Assembly: GCF_030122805.1 (NCBI RefSeq)
Contig: NZ_CP126080.1
Location: 2,051,001 to 2,115,000 of the forward strand
Source: Mesobacillus sp. AQ2
Lineage (GTDB): Bacteria; Bacillota; Bacilli; Bacillales; Cytobacillaceae
Length of the DNA stretch: 64,000 nt
Direction of reading: 5' to 3'
Part shown: one piece after another, positions 1 to 8,167 of the stretch
Layout of the letters: each line of letters opens with the position of its first letter
How positions within the stretch are numbered: the stretch's first letter is position 1
Made by a program: the position numbers and the translations under genes
Notes under the pieces: model-generated
Database searches by the model: none
What the model was told of the DNA's origin: nothing
What the model saw: only the letters and a program-made list of their open reading frames with translations

Positions 1-18
1 CATTAGCAGTCTAGGGTC

Positions 19-540
19 ATGCAGCAAAAAGTAAAAAGAAAATTAGTCAGTTTATATACTGGTGAACTCTTTGCGGTTTTTACCTTTGCAATCATTTGGA
101 GCATATATATCCAGCTTTTTGAATGGTCGATTCCATACTTAGGAGCATTCTCTTCCATTTATGCCTTTGGATTGCTGGAGTTTATCTTGATGCAGGGAAT
201 TTATTACTGGTATTTGAAGCTGCAACAGTTGAAACAGGGCAATTTGTCCAGGCTGCCGGCTAAAAAGCTTAAGTTATTTTCCTTATTTAAAAAGATGAAT
301 GCATTTTTCATATTTATAGGTTTGTTTATATTGGCCTATTTGATGATTCGCAATCAGTTGGAGCGGTATTGGTTTCTTTTTCTATATCTGTTTGCTGCCA
401 TTGAATATATTAATTACTATTGCATCCGCCTTTCCTATCAGACGTTAGAGGAACTGAAGGAATTGAAGCGGCAAAAAGGGTTTCGCAGATCCAGTCTGGC
501 AAGAGAATTGGACAGCTTTTACAAGGGGGAGGAACAGTGA
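19..540 (+). CDS. Multi-pass membrane protein of unknown function
   Basis: A 173-residue protein that I cannot assign to a family. Four hydrophobic segments are visible at about residues 15-33, 44-66, 93-110 and 116-135, and the C-terminus is basic and probably cytoplasmic. Its TGA stop shares one base with the ATG of the following Nudix gene, so the two are probably translationally coupled. Only 18 bases of upstream sequence are present and they hold no convincing ribosome-binding site, so the start is less certain than the reading frame. Confidence 0.6.
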   Translation: MQQKVKRKLVSLYTGELFAVFTFAIIWSIYIQLFEWSIPYLGAFSSIYAFGLLEFILMQGIYYWYLKLQQLKQGNLSRLPAKKLKLFSLFKKMNAFFIFIGLFILAYLMIRNQLERYWFLFLYLFAAIEYINYYCIRLSYQTLEELKELKRQKGFRRSSLARELDSFYKGEEQ

Positions 541-1028
541 TGGACGCTACATTTTACATGGAAAAGACGGTTTTTAATTATCGTGTCGCAGCTGTGATGA
601 TAGTTAACAACCATATACTCATACATAGGCAGGCAGACGATGAACACTGGGCATTGCCAGGTGGCAGGGTCACGGTAATGGAAGATTCACAAACCAGTAT
701 TGTAAGAGAAGTAAAGGAAGAATTGGGAATAGACGTCAAAGTGGATCGGCTGTTATGGTTTACCGAAAACTTCTTTGACTACAAACATAGAGATTTTCAT
801 GAAATTGGCTTGTATTATCATGTATCACCATTGGAAGGCAGCTTCGATTTTCAAGCAGATGCGTTCTTTGGGGAAGAAGGAGAACGATTAGTTTACCAAT
901 GGGTGCCAATCAGCCAACTTGCAAAGATAAAGCTGTACCCCGAGTTTATCAGAACCTCTCTTCATGCAGTGCCTGAAACTCCTCAGCATTTGATTGTAAA
1001 GCAGTATAGTATCAGGGCTGGAAAGTGA
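540..1028 (+). CDS. Nudix hydrolase
   Basis: A 162-residue Nudix-fold pyrophosphohydrolase, expected to cleave a nucleoside diphosphate linked to another moiety; the substrate cannot be predicted. The Nudix box is complete at residues 42-64: a G, then E after five residues, then REVKEELGI after seven more, supplying the Mg-binding glutamates. The start at 540 overlaps the upstream stop as ATGA and is preceded by an AAGGGGGAGG ribosome-binding site at 523-532. Longer upstream starts in this frame would run deep into the previous gene and were not used. Confidence 0.85.
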   Translation: MDATFYMEKTVFNYRVAAVMIVNNHILIHRQADDEHWALPGGRVTVMEDSQTSIVREVKEELGIDVKVDRLLWFTENFFDYKHRDFHEIGLYYHVSPLEGSFDFQADAFFGEEGERLVYQWVPISQLAKIKLYPEFIRTSLHAVPETPQHLIVKQYSIRAGK

Positions 1029-1068
1029 ACGCGGTCCGGGGTTGTTGAAAAGGAATGGAGGTGGCAAA

Positions 1069-1428
1069 ATGGAATTCTATAATTTTAAAAAGGACATTGG
1101 AGCGGCCATCACAAAATTTGATTCGGACTTTGTGATGTCAAGGATTGTAAGGACAGTGAACGCAACCCATATTGGGTTTATGTATCTAGATGAGAATGGG
1201 ATCATCGGTTTTCATCAGGCAACCATGCCGCAGCTATTGCTGGTGGTAAGCGGCTCCGGCATTGTTCGCGGAGAATCGGAAGAATACTTTAAAGTAGAGC
1301 CTGGCACTGCAGTATTCTGGCAAAAAGGCGAGTGGCATGAAACAAAGACAGACAAGGGTTTAACTGCAGTGGTCATAGAAAGCGAAGAGTTGAATCCGGC
1401 CTCTTATATGGCAAAGGTGGAAAGCTGA
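1069..1428 (+). CDS. Small cupin-domain protein
   Basis: A 119-residue single-domain cupin. The middle of the protein has the cupin pattern of alternating strands and turns (PQLLLVVSGSGIVRGE, then PGTAVFWQKGEWHET), including the histidine of the second motif at about residue 97. The first metal-binding motif is poor, so metal binding is uncertain. The ATG at 1069 follows a GGAGGTGG site; an in-frame TTG at 1042 lacks one. It is co-directional with and 40 bases after the Nudix gene. Function unknown. Confidence 0.7.
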   Translation: MEFYNFKKDIGAAITKFDSDFVMSRIVRTVNATHIGFMYLDENGIIGFHQATMPQLLLVVSGSGIVRGESEEYFKVEPGTAVFWQKGEWHETKTDKGLTAVVIESEELNPASYMAKVES

Positions 1429-1501
1429 TTTCTGGCATGAATGTAGAGAGAAGTTTTTACGGGAAAATGGACTGTGTCTTTTTATCTATTATAAAAATAG
1501 G

Positions 1502-1543
1502 CGGTAGGAAGGTTAGAAATAATTCAAACCTTCCAGCCGTTTT
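1502..1543 (+). terminator. Rho-independent terminator after the cupin gene
   Basis: A long hairpin pairs CGGTAGGAAGGTT (1502-1514) with AACCTTCCAGCCG (1527-1539), with one internal mismatch region, followed by TTTTA. It lies between the plus-strand cupin gene and the minus-strand Nudix pseudogene and could serve both. Confidence 0.6.
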
Positions 1544-1575
1544 ATATTAGAACAAATATGTGAGGGCGGATGGAT

Positions 1576-1965
1576 TTAAACTACTATTTTCAAAGCTTCT
1601 AAAACTTTTGAAACATGCAGGTCATCTTTCATGGATTCCAGTGAGTGCCACCGTACTTCACTTAATGTTTGGCTCTCGCCATACTCTGGGTCACATCCGA
1701 GCATAGGTTCTTGATCGTTCAGCTGGCGGACAAGGAAACACCGCTCTTCACCACCGCTGTATTGACCGGTGAAAAGATAATCCACTACCTCTACATCCAA
1801 ATTCACTTCTTCTTTCACTTCTCGAACGACCGCATCTTCAAACGTTTCACCGGCCTCTAAACCACCGCCTGGAAGTGTCTAGAACTCTCCATCAGAGTAG
1901 ACATGCTTGGTCATAAGGATTTTAGTTTCTTTAATGATAGCAGCGAAAGCTATTGGTCTAGTCAA
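1576..1965 (-). pseudogene. Nudix hydrolase interrupted by an amber codon
   Basis: Read on the minus strand from a TTG at 1965-1963, behind an AGAGGTG site, a Nudix hydrolase runs for about 129 codons to the TAA at 1576-1578. It carries a near-complete Nudix box (GGGLEAGE, then REVKEEVN; the usual glycine is Asn). One in-frame TAG at 1879-1881 interrupts it, just before TLPGGG. In relatives this residue is normally Trp (as in EFWTLPGGG), so a TGG to TAG change is the simplest explanation. The part downstream of the stop can restart only inside the Nudix box, so the gene is probably dead. Confidence 0.75.
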
Positions 1966-2072
1966 TAGGTAGCACCTCTTTAGATTATTTTTACATAATT
2001 TTACCATATTTAAGGGTGGAGGTTCTCTATAAAAGGTCAATTCAGAAACTAGTTAAAAAAAAAACGACTCTT

Positions 2073-2220
2073 TCGGACAAACTGGAGCGTCCAAGAGTGA
2101 GAAGTGTCCGATAGAAAGGCTCTAAAGGACAAATCGAACCGTGCAACGTGGAAAAGAGTCCGATAAACAGACTCTATCAGGCTAACGGGAACGTGCATGA
2201 GCGAAAAAATGTCCGATAGA
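2073..2220. repeat. Imperfect 52-53 bp tandem array, family 1
   Basis: Three degenerate units lie in the gap between the Nudix pseudogene and the monooxygenase gene. Marker GGACA occurs at 2075 and 2127 and its degenerate form GGCTA at 2180. Marker GTCCGA occurs at 2106, 2158 and 2211. Spacings are therefore 52 and 53. In the first unit TCGGACA (2073-2079) and TGTCCGA (2105-2111) form an inverted repeat spanning 39 bases. The units differ too much to be a recent duplication. Confidence 0.75.
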
Positions 2221-2301
2221 ATCTAACAACGCTGTCATACCAAACAAAACCAGTGAAGAAAGAATATTCAATACGGGATTGGATAGAAAGGAGCGAGGCA
2301 G

Positions 2302-3486
2302 ATGTCTTTAGCAATGAACAAACCTGAGATAACGATTATCGGTGCTGGTATTGGAGGCTTATCTGCCGCGATTGCCTTGCAGCAAAAGGGATTGATGGTA
2401 AAAGTCTTTGAGAAAGGTACAGAACTGAAAGAAACTGGTGCAGGCATTGTGCTGGCAGCCAATGCGATTAAGGCATTGGAAAAGTTAGGGCTTGCCAATC
2501 AAGTGCGTCAAGCGGGTTCACCGGTCAAGAAGGCGGAAATTAGAACCTCTGATGGCAGGCTCATTGTGAACATGCCGGTCCATAAACAGGCCGAACGGTA
2601 TGGGACTTATAGTTATTTGATTTACCGGCCGGATTTGCAAAGGATTTTATATGAAAAATTAACACCTGATAGCGTTGTGTTTGGGAAAAAGTTTTCAGGG
2701 CTGAATCATGAGGGGAAGAAAGTCACCAGTTTTTTTGAGAATGATGAGATGGATATTGCAGATCTTTTTATCGGAGCGGATGGAGTTCACTCGAAAGTGA
2801 GAGAGGAAATTGTTAAGGATTCTCCTTTGCGTTATTCAGGCTACACCGCTTTCAGGGGGATATCTTATTTTGAGGATGATCGTTTCCCAGTGGAGCTCGG
2901 TGGAGGCTTTGAAGCTTGGGGAAGGGGTAAAAGGTTTGGTTTTTCTCATTTAGGAAAAGGTCGCGTGTTTTGGTTCGCAGCGGTGAACATGCCAGAAGGG
3001 ACTCTAATAACGACAGAAAAGATTAAAAGCGTTGTTCTACAGCATTTTAAGGGTTGGTGGGGTCCTATAGAAGCAGTCATTGAATCAACTGAAGAATCGA
3101 AAATCCTTGTACATAAGATTTTTGACAGAAAGCCAGTTGATGATTGGCATAAGGGAAGAGCTGTACTTTTGGGAGATGCAGCACATCCGATGCTTCCGAA
3201 TCTCGGTCAGGGTGGAGCCCAGGCGATGGAGGATGCGCTAGTCCTTACAAATTGTCTAGAACAATATCCAAGGGAAATTGAAAAAGCACTGAACCAATAT
3301 GAACAATTGAGGAGTTCCCGTACTAAAAAAATTGTTCAAAGCTCCAGGATGATGGCCAGAATGATGCAACTCGAAAATTCGGCCGCGATTAGATTACGAA
3401 ATCTCCTGCTAAGAAGTACACCAGACGAAATGAAAATCAAAAGGCTGGACTGGGTTCTTGGATATGAGGTTCAAAATTGGAATTGA
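2302..3486 (+). CDS. FAD-dependent aromatic-ring monooxygenase (PHBH/salicylate hydroxylase type)
   Basis: A 394-residue class A flavoprotein monooxygenase, expected to hydroxylate an aromatic or polyketide-like substrate using NAD(P)H and O2. The sequence shows the N-terminal Rossmann motif GAGIGG at about residues 14-19, the DG motif GADGVHSKVR near residue 160, and the second FAD motif LLGDAAHPMLPNLGQGG near residue 290. Length is normal for the family. Start ATG 2302 follows an AAAGGAG site. The substrate is not predictable; the neighbouring VOC protein gene may belong to the same transcription unit. Confidence 0.85.
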   Translation: MSLAMNKPEITIIGAGIGGLSAAIALQQKGLMVKVFEKGTELKETGAGIVLAANAIKALEKLGLANQVRQAGSPVKKAEIRTSDGRLIVNMPVHKQAERYGTYSYLIYRPDLQRILYEKLTPDSVVFGKKFSGLNHEGKKVTSFFENDEMDIADLFIGADGVHSKVREEIVKDSPLRYSGYTAFRGISYFEDDRFPVELGGGFEAWGRGKRFGFSHLGKGRVFWFAAVNMPEGTLITTEKIKSVVLQHFKGWWGPIEAVIESTEESKILVHKIFDRKPVDDWHKGRAVLLGDAAHPMLPNLGQGGAQAMEDALVLTNCLEQYPREIEKALNQYEQLRSSRTKKIVQSSRMMARMMQLENSAAIRLRNLLLRSTPDEMKIKRLDWVLGYEVQNWN

Positions 3487-3514
3487 ATCATAAAAGACAA
3501 AGGAGGAAATAAAA

Positions 3515-3910
3515 GTGATTTTTGAAATGACGTATCAGGTGCGAGTAACAGATTTTGAAGAAGGTTTGCGCTGGTATAAAAATTTACTTAATAAAGAGCC
3601 GGATTTTACCCCTCATAGTGGGTTTGCTGAATGGGAGTTGATTCCCGGAGCGTGGCTTCAGGTAGCGGAAGGGAAACCTGCGGAAGGGTGCGGCCCATTG
3701 CGTTTGGGAGTAAGGTCGCTTGAGGGTGAACGATCTCGATTAGTCAGGGAACTAGATGTTGAGCTATTTGAGATTTACGAGAGAGAAGAAGTTCCTGTCA
3801 AGTGGGCGACTTTTTCCGATCCTTGGGGAAATGAGATTGGTTTCTTTGAATATATTGATGAGAGGGAAATGCATAAAAGAATAACGGCCATTTTAGGGAG
3901 TAAGAAATAA
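3515..3910 (+). CDS. VOC-family (glyoxalase/bleomycin-resistance fold) protein
   Basis: A 131-residue single VOC module. The N-terminus has the typical VRVTDFEEGLRWYKNLL segment and the C-terminus the WATFSDPWGNEIGFFE strand pair ending in a metal-ligand-like glutamate. Such proteins act as small lyases, dioxygenases or drug-binding proteins; no substrate can be inferred. GTG start at 3515 with AAAGGAGG just upstream, 28 bases after the monooxygenase gene, so co-transcription is likely. Confidence 0.75.
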   Translation: MIFEMTYQVRVTDFEEGLRWYKNLLNKEPDFTPHSGFAEWELIPGAWLQVAEGKPAEGCGPLRLGVRSLEGERSRLVRELDVELFEIYEREEVPVKWATFSDPWGNEIGFFEYIDEREMHKRITAILGSKK

Positions 3911-3924
3911 GGAGATATCATCAG

Positions 3925-4164
3925 TTGAAATATATCGAGGCAGGCATCGGAAACAGATGGGTGGTAAGGACTGAAATTGAAATGGAGTACGGAAATGAAT
4001 ATGAAGTGAGGGGAATACAGGGACCCATTCATTTTCAATCGGCATATATAAGATTTTGGCTATGGAAAACAGTGTTCATATTGGATTGCAGGGAAGGTTT
4101 TAAAAGAGTACATAAGAAAGATAAGAATTTTAAACTGCTTATAGGTATCGTATCCAGGTATTAG
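3925..4164 (+). CDS. DUF3977-like small protein
   Basis: A 79-residue protein with TTG start behind GGAGATAT, 14 bases after the VOC gene. The opening (MKYIEAGIGNRWVVRTEIE) and the central FQSAYIRFWLWKTVFILD block match what I recall of the DUF3977 family of small Bacillus proteins. Function is unknown. It is mostly beta-strand-like with a basic C-terminus and no signal peptide. The family call rests on memory of the pattern. Confidence 0.6.
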   Translation: MKYIEAGIGNRWVVRTEIEMEYGNEYEVRGIQGPIHFQSAYIRFWLWKTVFILDCREGFKRVHKKDKNFKLLIGIVSRY

Positions 4165-4220
4165 GGTTGTTTTTAAAAGAAACGTAATGAGATGAAATTA
4201 AAGAAGTATAAGGAGATTAT

Positions 4221-4694
4221 ATGAGCGATCAAGTAAACTATAAGATTTGGACGATGTGCATGATCCAAAATGGAGATAAAGTATTACTCCTCGACCGTCA
4301 GCTTGATCATTTCAAGGGTTATCTCCCTCCTGGAGGAAAAGTGGATTTTCCGGAAAGCATTGTTGAAGGTGCTATTAGAGAAGTGAAAGAGGAAACAGGG
4401 CTCGACGTAAGCAATTTAAAATATAAGGGTCTTTATGAATATGTGAATCCTGCCGTGAGGGACAGGTATATGATTTTCCATTATATTACTACTGATTTCA
4501 AAGGGGAACTCCTAAATGATGGTCCTGAAGGAAAAGCAGTTTGGGTAAGCATTGAAGAAGCCTGCCATTTGCCCATGCAGGAATCAGTTAGAAGAAGGTT
4601 TCCGTTGTTTTTTCAGGAAGGGATTTTCGAAATACAGGTAGTATGGAATCATGCTGAGAACAAAGAGGGCAGGGTTTCTATTAATATATCATAA
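4221..4694 (+). CDS. Nudix hydrolase (MutT/8-oxo-dGTPase-like)
   Basis: A 157-residue Nudix protein with a perfect box at residues 39-61 (GKVDFPE, then REVKEETGL) preceded by the LPPGG turn seen in MutT-like nucleotide-pool sanitisers. The beta-strand region with WVSIEEA after the box is also typical. It may hydrolyse oxidised dNTPs, but the family is broad. ATG 4221 has AAGGAG at 4208-4213. This is the third Nudix gene in 5 kb, counting the broken one. Confidence 0.85.
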   Translation: MSDQVNYKIWTMCMIQNGDKVLLLDRQLDHFKGYLPPGGKVDFPESIVEGAIREVKEETGLDVSNLKYKGLYEYVNPAVRDRYMIFHYITTDFKGELLNDGPEGKAVWVSIEEACHLPMQESVRRRFPLFFQEGIFEIQVVWNHAENKEGRVSINIS

Positions 4695-4713
4695 AATACT
4701 AGGGGAGTTCTGG

Positions 4714-5214
4714 ATGCCAATGGCTAAAAAAGAAATGGTTTCTCTGCAGCTTTATAATAATGAATTCAAAAGTCGCTTATTGAATTACGCTTTGCTAGAT
4801 GAACAGAGGAGATTCACTGCTCTTCCTGCAGAAGCTCTGGAAAAATGTGATGTAGAGCCAGACCGGCATCCAGTTGTCATTCTTTATGATAGGCATCCGG
4901 CGGGATTTTTTGTGCTTCATGGCTGGGAGGGAGCGAAGGTGTACAGTGAAAACAAGAATGCAATGCTGCTAAGAGCCTATTCCATCAATCTTCCTTATCA
5001 GGGAAAGGGTATTGGTTCAGAATCAATCCGGTTATTGAAACAATTTACAAACGACCACTTTCCTTTAGTGAATGAAATAATACTGGCTGTAAATCACTTA
5101 AATGTTATAGCGCAAAATGTTTACAAAAAAGGCGGCTTCGTTGACCAAGGTAAAAGGGCTATGGGAAGAGAAGGAGAAATGTTTATTTACCATTTGCATT
5201 TAGAGGAATTTTAA
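4714..5214 (+). CDS. GNAT-family N-acetyltransferase
   Basis: A 166-residue GNAT acetyltransferase using acetyl-CoA; the acceptor is unknown. The acetyl-CoA pyrophosphate-binding motif A is visible as LPYQGKGIGSESI near residue 95, and the motif B region NVIAQNVYKKGGF follows near residue 135. ATG 4714 follows AGGGGAG by seven bases. An in-frame ATG at 4651 would overlap the Nudix gene and has no ribosome-binding site. Confidence 0.8.
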   Translation: MPMAKKEMVSLQLYNNEFKSRLLNYALLDEQRRFTALPAEALEKCDVEPDRHPVVILYDRHPAGFFVLHGWEGAKVYSENKNAMLLRAYSINLPYQGKGIGSESIRLLKQFTNDHFPLVNEIILAVNHLNVIAQNVYKKGGFVDQGKRAMGREGEMFIYHLHLEEF

Positions 5215-5273
5215 TCTTTAAAATTCACCCATAGTAATGTTATATCAAGCAGCTATGAGGGGAGGAATAGGCT

Positions 5274-5729
5274 ATGACTGAAATCAAGCAGTGTTCAGAA
5301 ATTAAACTAGTAGGCATCCGGGTATTCTGTCCTGGTAATGAATATATCGAGGAAATTCCGAAAGCATCAAAGCAATTGAGTGAGCGAGTACATGAAATAA
5401 AGAATGTATTAAATCCATCTTTGCAGCATGGGGCTTTTGTTGTTGACAGTTGTTCAGACGAGGAGGATGGTTATTGGGTTTGTGTTGAAGTATCTGACTA
5501 CGAGGACATTCCTGAAAACATGGTGACCCTGAGGATTCCGGCACAAAGATATGCGGTCATACGGCACAAAGGATCTAATGAAAAAATAAGAGATACATAT
5601 AGCAAGCTTCATCAATGGATTGAAGGAAACGGATATCGAAGATTGATGGATCAATGGCATTTGGAAGTATTTCATGACTGGTCGAATCCGAAGGAAATCG
5701 AAGTTGAACTGATGGATACGATAATGTAA
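5274..5729 (+). CDS. GyrI-like / effector-binding domain protein
   Basis: A 151-residue stand-alone GyrI-like small-molecule-binding domain, the fold that forms the C-terminus of many AraC and MerR regulators. The pattern is visible: EIKLVGIRVFCPGNEY at the start, LRIPAQRYAVIRHKG in the middle, a helix ending LHQWIEGNGY, and an acidic C-terminal strand. No DNA-binding domain is present, so it may bind or sequester a ligand. A second such protein is encoded at 9512-9949. Start ATG 5274 follows GAGGGGAGG. Confidence 0.75.
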   Translation: MTEIKQCSEIKLVGIRVFCPGNEYIEEIPKASKQLSERVHEIKNVLNPSLQHGAFVVDSCSDEEDGYWVCVEVSDYEDIPENMVTLRIPAQRYAVIRHKGSNEKIRDTYSKLHQWIEGNGYRRLMDQWHLEVFHDWSNPKEIEVELMDTIM

Positions 5730-5807
5730 TTGGAAATGATTTGAATCTTTTTTCTTATATTTTCGTAAAGATATATAAGCGTTGAGTGACAAGGGGGAGG
5801 ATGGCTC

Positions 5808-6173
5808 ATGATAGAAGAACCAATGGGAATGGATTTTATGTTTACGTTTGGCCCTATTTTTATAGGAGCGGTCTTTATATTGGTATTCGGCATAATAATT
5901 TTTACGATTATCAAAAGTCTAGGTACCTGGAGTAAAAATAACCAATCACCACGCGTAAACTCATTCGCTAAAGTTGTAACCAAAAGAACGAGCGTGCGCG
6001 GAGGTGGAGAAACTGCAGCACGTAATGTTTATTATGTGACATTTGAGTTTGATAGTGGAGACAGATTGGAGCTTCATGTAAACGGACAGGAGTACGGCCA
6101 GTTGGTTGAAGGTGATGATGGAGAACTGACTTTTCAAGGAACGCGTTATTTAGGTTTTACAAGGCATCGATAA
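5808..6173 (+). CDS. DUF2500-family membrane protein
   Basis: A 121-residue protein with one N-terminal transmembrane helix (about residues 10-36), a short basic linker and a soluble beta-rich domain containing VYYVTFEFDSGDRLEL and GDDGELTFQGTRYLGF. This layout matches DUF2500 proteins of Bacillus, whose function is unknown. ATG 5808 has AAGGGGGAGG seven bases upstream; the earlier ATG at 5801 is out of frame. It ends 12 bases before a terminator. Confidence 0.75.
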   Translation: MIEEPMGMDFMFTFGPIFIGAVFILVFGIIIFTIIKSLGTWSKNNQSPRVNSFAKVVTKRTSVRGGGETAARNVYYVTFEFDSGDRLELHVNGQEYGQLVEGDDGELTFQGTRYLGFTRHR

Positions 6174-6185
6174 TTGAAAATCGCT

Positions 6186-6218
6186 AAAGACCAAATCATC
6201 CTTTGATTTGGTCTTTTT
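6186..6218 (+). terminator. Rho-independent terminator
   Basis: AAAGACCAAATCA (6186-6198) pairs perfectly with TGATTTGGTCTTT (6204-6216) around a five-base loop and runs into a T tract. It ends the DUF2500 transcript. Confidence 0.85.
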
Positions 6219-6225
6219 CAGGATA

Positions 6226-6495
6226 TTAATCTACTGAGAGATCATCTTTATTGATGATTCGGATGGTTGAAATGATTCCTCGGCATAACAATAATTTAAT
6301 CGCTAAACTAATGAATGAGTGATACCATGTCCAACCCTTCCTCCATGTGATTAAATCTGTTTTTTTGGCAGCGAACGTCTCAATCAATACCTGGGGAATG
6401 GTGAAAGGAAATAGCTTTAGGACTATTCCAGCGGGCTTGCTGTTAAGAGTCCATTGATTATAATAAAGTAGCATTAAGGATAATGTACATAGCAA
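6226..6495 (-). CDS. Small membrane protein, possible CBO0543-like fragment
   Basis: An 89-residue minus-strand reading frame starting at a TTG five bases after GAGGTGG. The block KKTDLITWRKGWTWYHSF followed by a hydrophobic stretch resembles the C-terminal half of CBO0543-type Bacillus membrane proteins, which are about twice this length, so this may be an N-terminally truncated remnant. It is the only minus-strand gene in this stretch. The family call is from pattern memory and the gene may not be functional. Confidence 0.4.
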   Translation of the reverse strand: MLCTLSLMLLYYNQWTLNSKPAGIVLKLFPFTIPQVLIETFAAKKTDLITWRKGWTWYHSFISLAIKLLLCRGIISTIRIINKDDLSVD

Positions 6496-6605
6496 ATGTA
6501 CCACCTCATCATTAAAAATGTAACATGGGGGGGAATTATCTGTTCAATAAAAATCCAATCTTTAGGGAATAATGCATACTAAAAGGTAAAAAAGAAGGTG
6601 AGACC

Positions 6606-6926
6606 TTGCCACGGAAAGCAGCAGAGAATCCTGATGTACAAGAAGCTGAGGGTCCGGAAAAAGAAATCCAGCAAGACAAAGAAAATAATGAAATTGAAAA
6701 ATTAAATAAAATGTTGGCAGCCGTACTTAATTATATTTCCGATGATGAAGTCGAGGTTATTGACATCGAATATTTGCTTAACAACACGGAGGGTCTCCGG
6801 GACTGGTGGGATCAATATCGTGAAAGAAACAGAAAAGAGATCGAATCAGAAATATCACAAGCACTTGGCGGCCTTTCAATCGAGGAGTTAGAGGAACTAA
6901 GGGAGAAAATCAAGGGGAAAGAGTGA
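6606..6926 (+). CDS. Small acidic helical protein of unknown function
   Basis: A 106-residue, highly charged, mostly helical cytoplasmic protein with a low-complexity acidic N-terminus (residues 1-35) and a C-terminal helix (SIEELEELREKIKGK). TTG start at 6606 follows AGAAGGTGAG. No family recognised. The region after residue 36 is coding-like (DEVEVIDIEYLLNN, WWDQYRERNR). Confidence 0.6.
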   Translation: MPRKAAENPDVQEAEGPEKEIQQDKENNEIEKLNKMLAAVLNYISDDEVEVIDIEYLLNNTEGLRDWWDQYRERNRKEIESEISQALGGLSIEELEELREKIKGKE

Positions 6927-7073
6927 GTTTTTTTCTTATCCTTGGATGGTTCTTGTCTATAATTTTTTATAGGCCCCGCAGTTACTTTCACTATGGCAGG
7001 TGGAAAGTTTTATATTGTTTACTGGGATTTTAAAAATTCATACAACGATTGGATATAAGATTGAGCTTAAAGC

Positions 7074-7095
7074 ACACTCGTTTTGGGTGTGTTTT
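7074..7095 (+). terminator. Rho-independent terminator
   Basis: ACACTC (7074-7079) pairs with GGGTGT (7085-7090), including one G-T pair, and continues into a run of T. It lies about 150 bases downstream of the acidic protein gene. Confidence 0.55.
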
Positions 7096-7173
7096 TTTAA
7101 ATATGGAATTTTTAAATAAATAAGAAGGGGATATCAGTGAAATAGAGAATCTTTATAACAGAGGTGGAGGCAA

Positions 7174-7593
7174 TTGAAAAATCAATTAATCAGAGTCGGG
7201 ACAATTTACATACCGGTAATAGAACCAGAGAAATCATCGGATTGGTATAAGGATATGCTTGGTGCAAGTTTAAATTATCTGGATGAAGATAAGGCAATTA
7301 TGAACTTGGCTGATATTAGTCTGTTTTTGGTGAAGTCTCCGGGTGAAAGTTCAAACTTTAAGGATGTACATGGATCAGAAAGGTTCATTCTTACTTTTGA
7401 GGTTGATGGTGAAGACACTCTTGAAGCGATGCATGCTGATTTTATTGAACGAGGAATGAATGTCGGTGAGATTGAAAACCGGGGACATGCTGGCCGCAAT
7501 TTTGTTTTTTATGATCTCGATGGAAATAAATTCGATGTATGGAGTGAGCTAAGCAAAGAGTATAAAAAGAGGATGGAAGTGGAGTCAATATGA
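7174..7593 (+). CDS. VOC-family protein
   Basis: A 139-residue VOC (glyoxalase-fold) protein. Paired beta-alpha-beta modules are visible: TIYIPVIEPEKSSDWYKDML near the N-terminus and NFVFYDLDGNKFDVWSE at the C-terminus, with an acidic residue in the usual last metal-ligand position. TTG start at 7174 behind GAGGTGGAGG. Its TGA overlaps the ATG of the next gene (ATGA), so they are translationally coupled. Substrate unknown. Confidence 0.75.
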   Translation: MKNQLIRVGTIYIPVIEPEKSSDWYKDMLGASLNYLDEDKAIMNLADISLFLVKSPGESSNFKDVHGSERFILTFEVDGEDTLEAMHADFIERGMNVGEIENRGHAGRNFVFYDLDGNKFDVWSELSKEYKKRMEVESI

Positions 7594-8150
7594 AGTTTGT
7601 CTTAATATTTGGCCCGCAGGCGGTAGGGAAAATGACAGTGGGGCATGAACTGGAAAAAATAACTGATTTACAACTTTTTCATAATCATATGACGATTGAG
7701 TTGGTAAATCCCTTTTTTGACTATGGGACAAGGGAAGGGAAAAGGCTAGTTGGCCTGTTTCGAGAAGAGCTCTTTAAAGCTATGGCAAAAAGTGATCAAA
7801 GCGGAATGATTTTCACGTATGTCTGGGCGTTTGATATAAAGGAAGACTGGGAGTATGTCGAGAAAGTTTGCCAATTATTCGAGTCAGAAGGCGGCTCGGT
7901 TTATTTTGTTGAGCTTGAGGCAGACCTGGAAGAGAGGCTCGTAAGAAACAGAAGTACATATCGGCTGGAGCAAAAAGCTTCCAAGCGAAACATAGAACGG
8001 TCCGAAAACGATTTGCTGAAATCAATGGATCAGTATCGCTTAAATTCATATGAAGGTGAAATTGAACGAGCGAACTATATTCGGATTAATAACACCAATT
8101 TAACTGCAGCCGAGGTTGCCAGTCAGGTAAGAGAGCATTTTGAATTGTGA
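7590..8150 (+). CDS. P-loop ATPase/kinase-like protein
   Basis: A 186-residue P-loop protein of the small-kinase type (AAA_33 or shikimate-kinase-like annotation). The Walker A is GPQAVGKM at residues 8-15; the position that is normally Ser or Thr is Met, which is unusual although a Thr follows directly. A basic lid-like region (ERLVRNRSTYRLEQKASKR) lies near residue 115. It overlaps the preceding VOC gene by four bases and is followed after 17 bases by the DUF899 gene. Substrate unknown. Confidence 0.7.
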   Translation: MKFVLIFGPQAVGKMTVGHELEKITDLQLFHNHMTIELVNPFFDYGTREGKRLVGLFREELFKAMAKSDQSGMIFTYVWAFDIKEDWEYVEKVCQLFESEGGSVYFVELEADLEERLVRNRSTYRLEQKASKRNIERSENDLLKSMDQYRLNSYEGEIERANYIRINNTNLTAAEVASQVREHFEL

Positions 8151-8167
8151 TAAAAGGGGGAATATTG

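Noticed and set aside
2268..2498. Minus-strand frame over the start of the monooxygenase gene
   Set aside because: Antisense shadow; no ribosome-binding site and no protein-like sequence.
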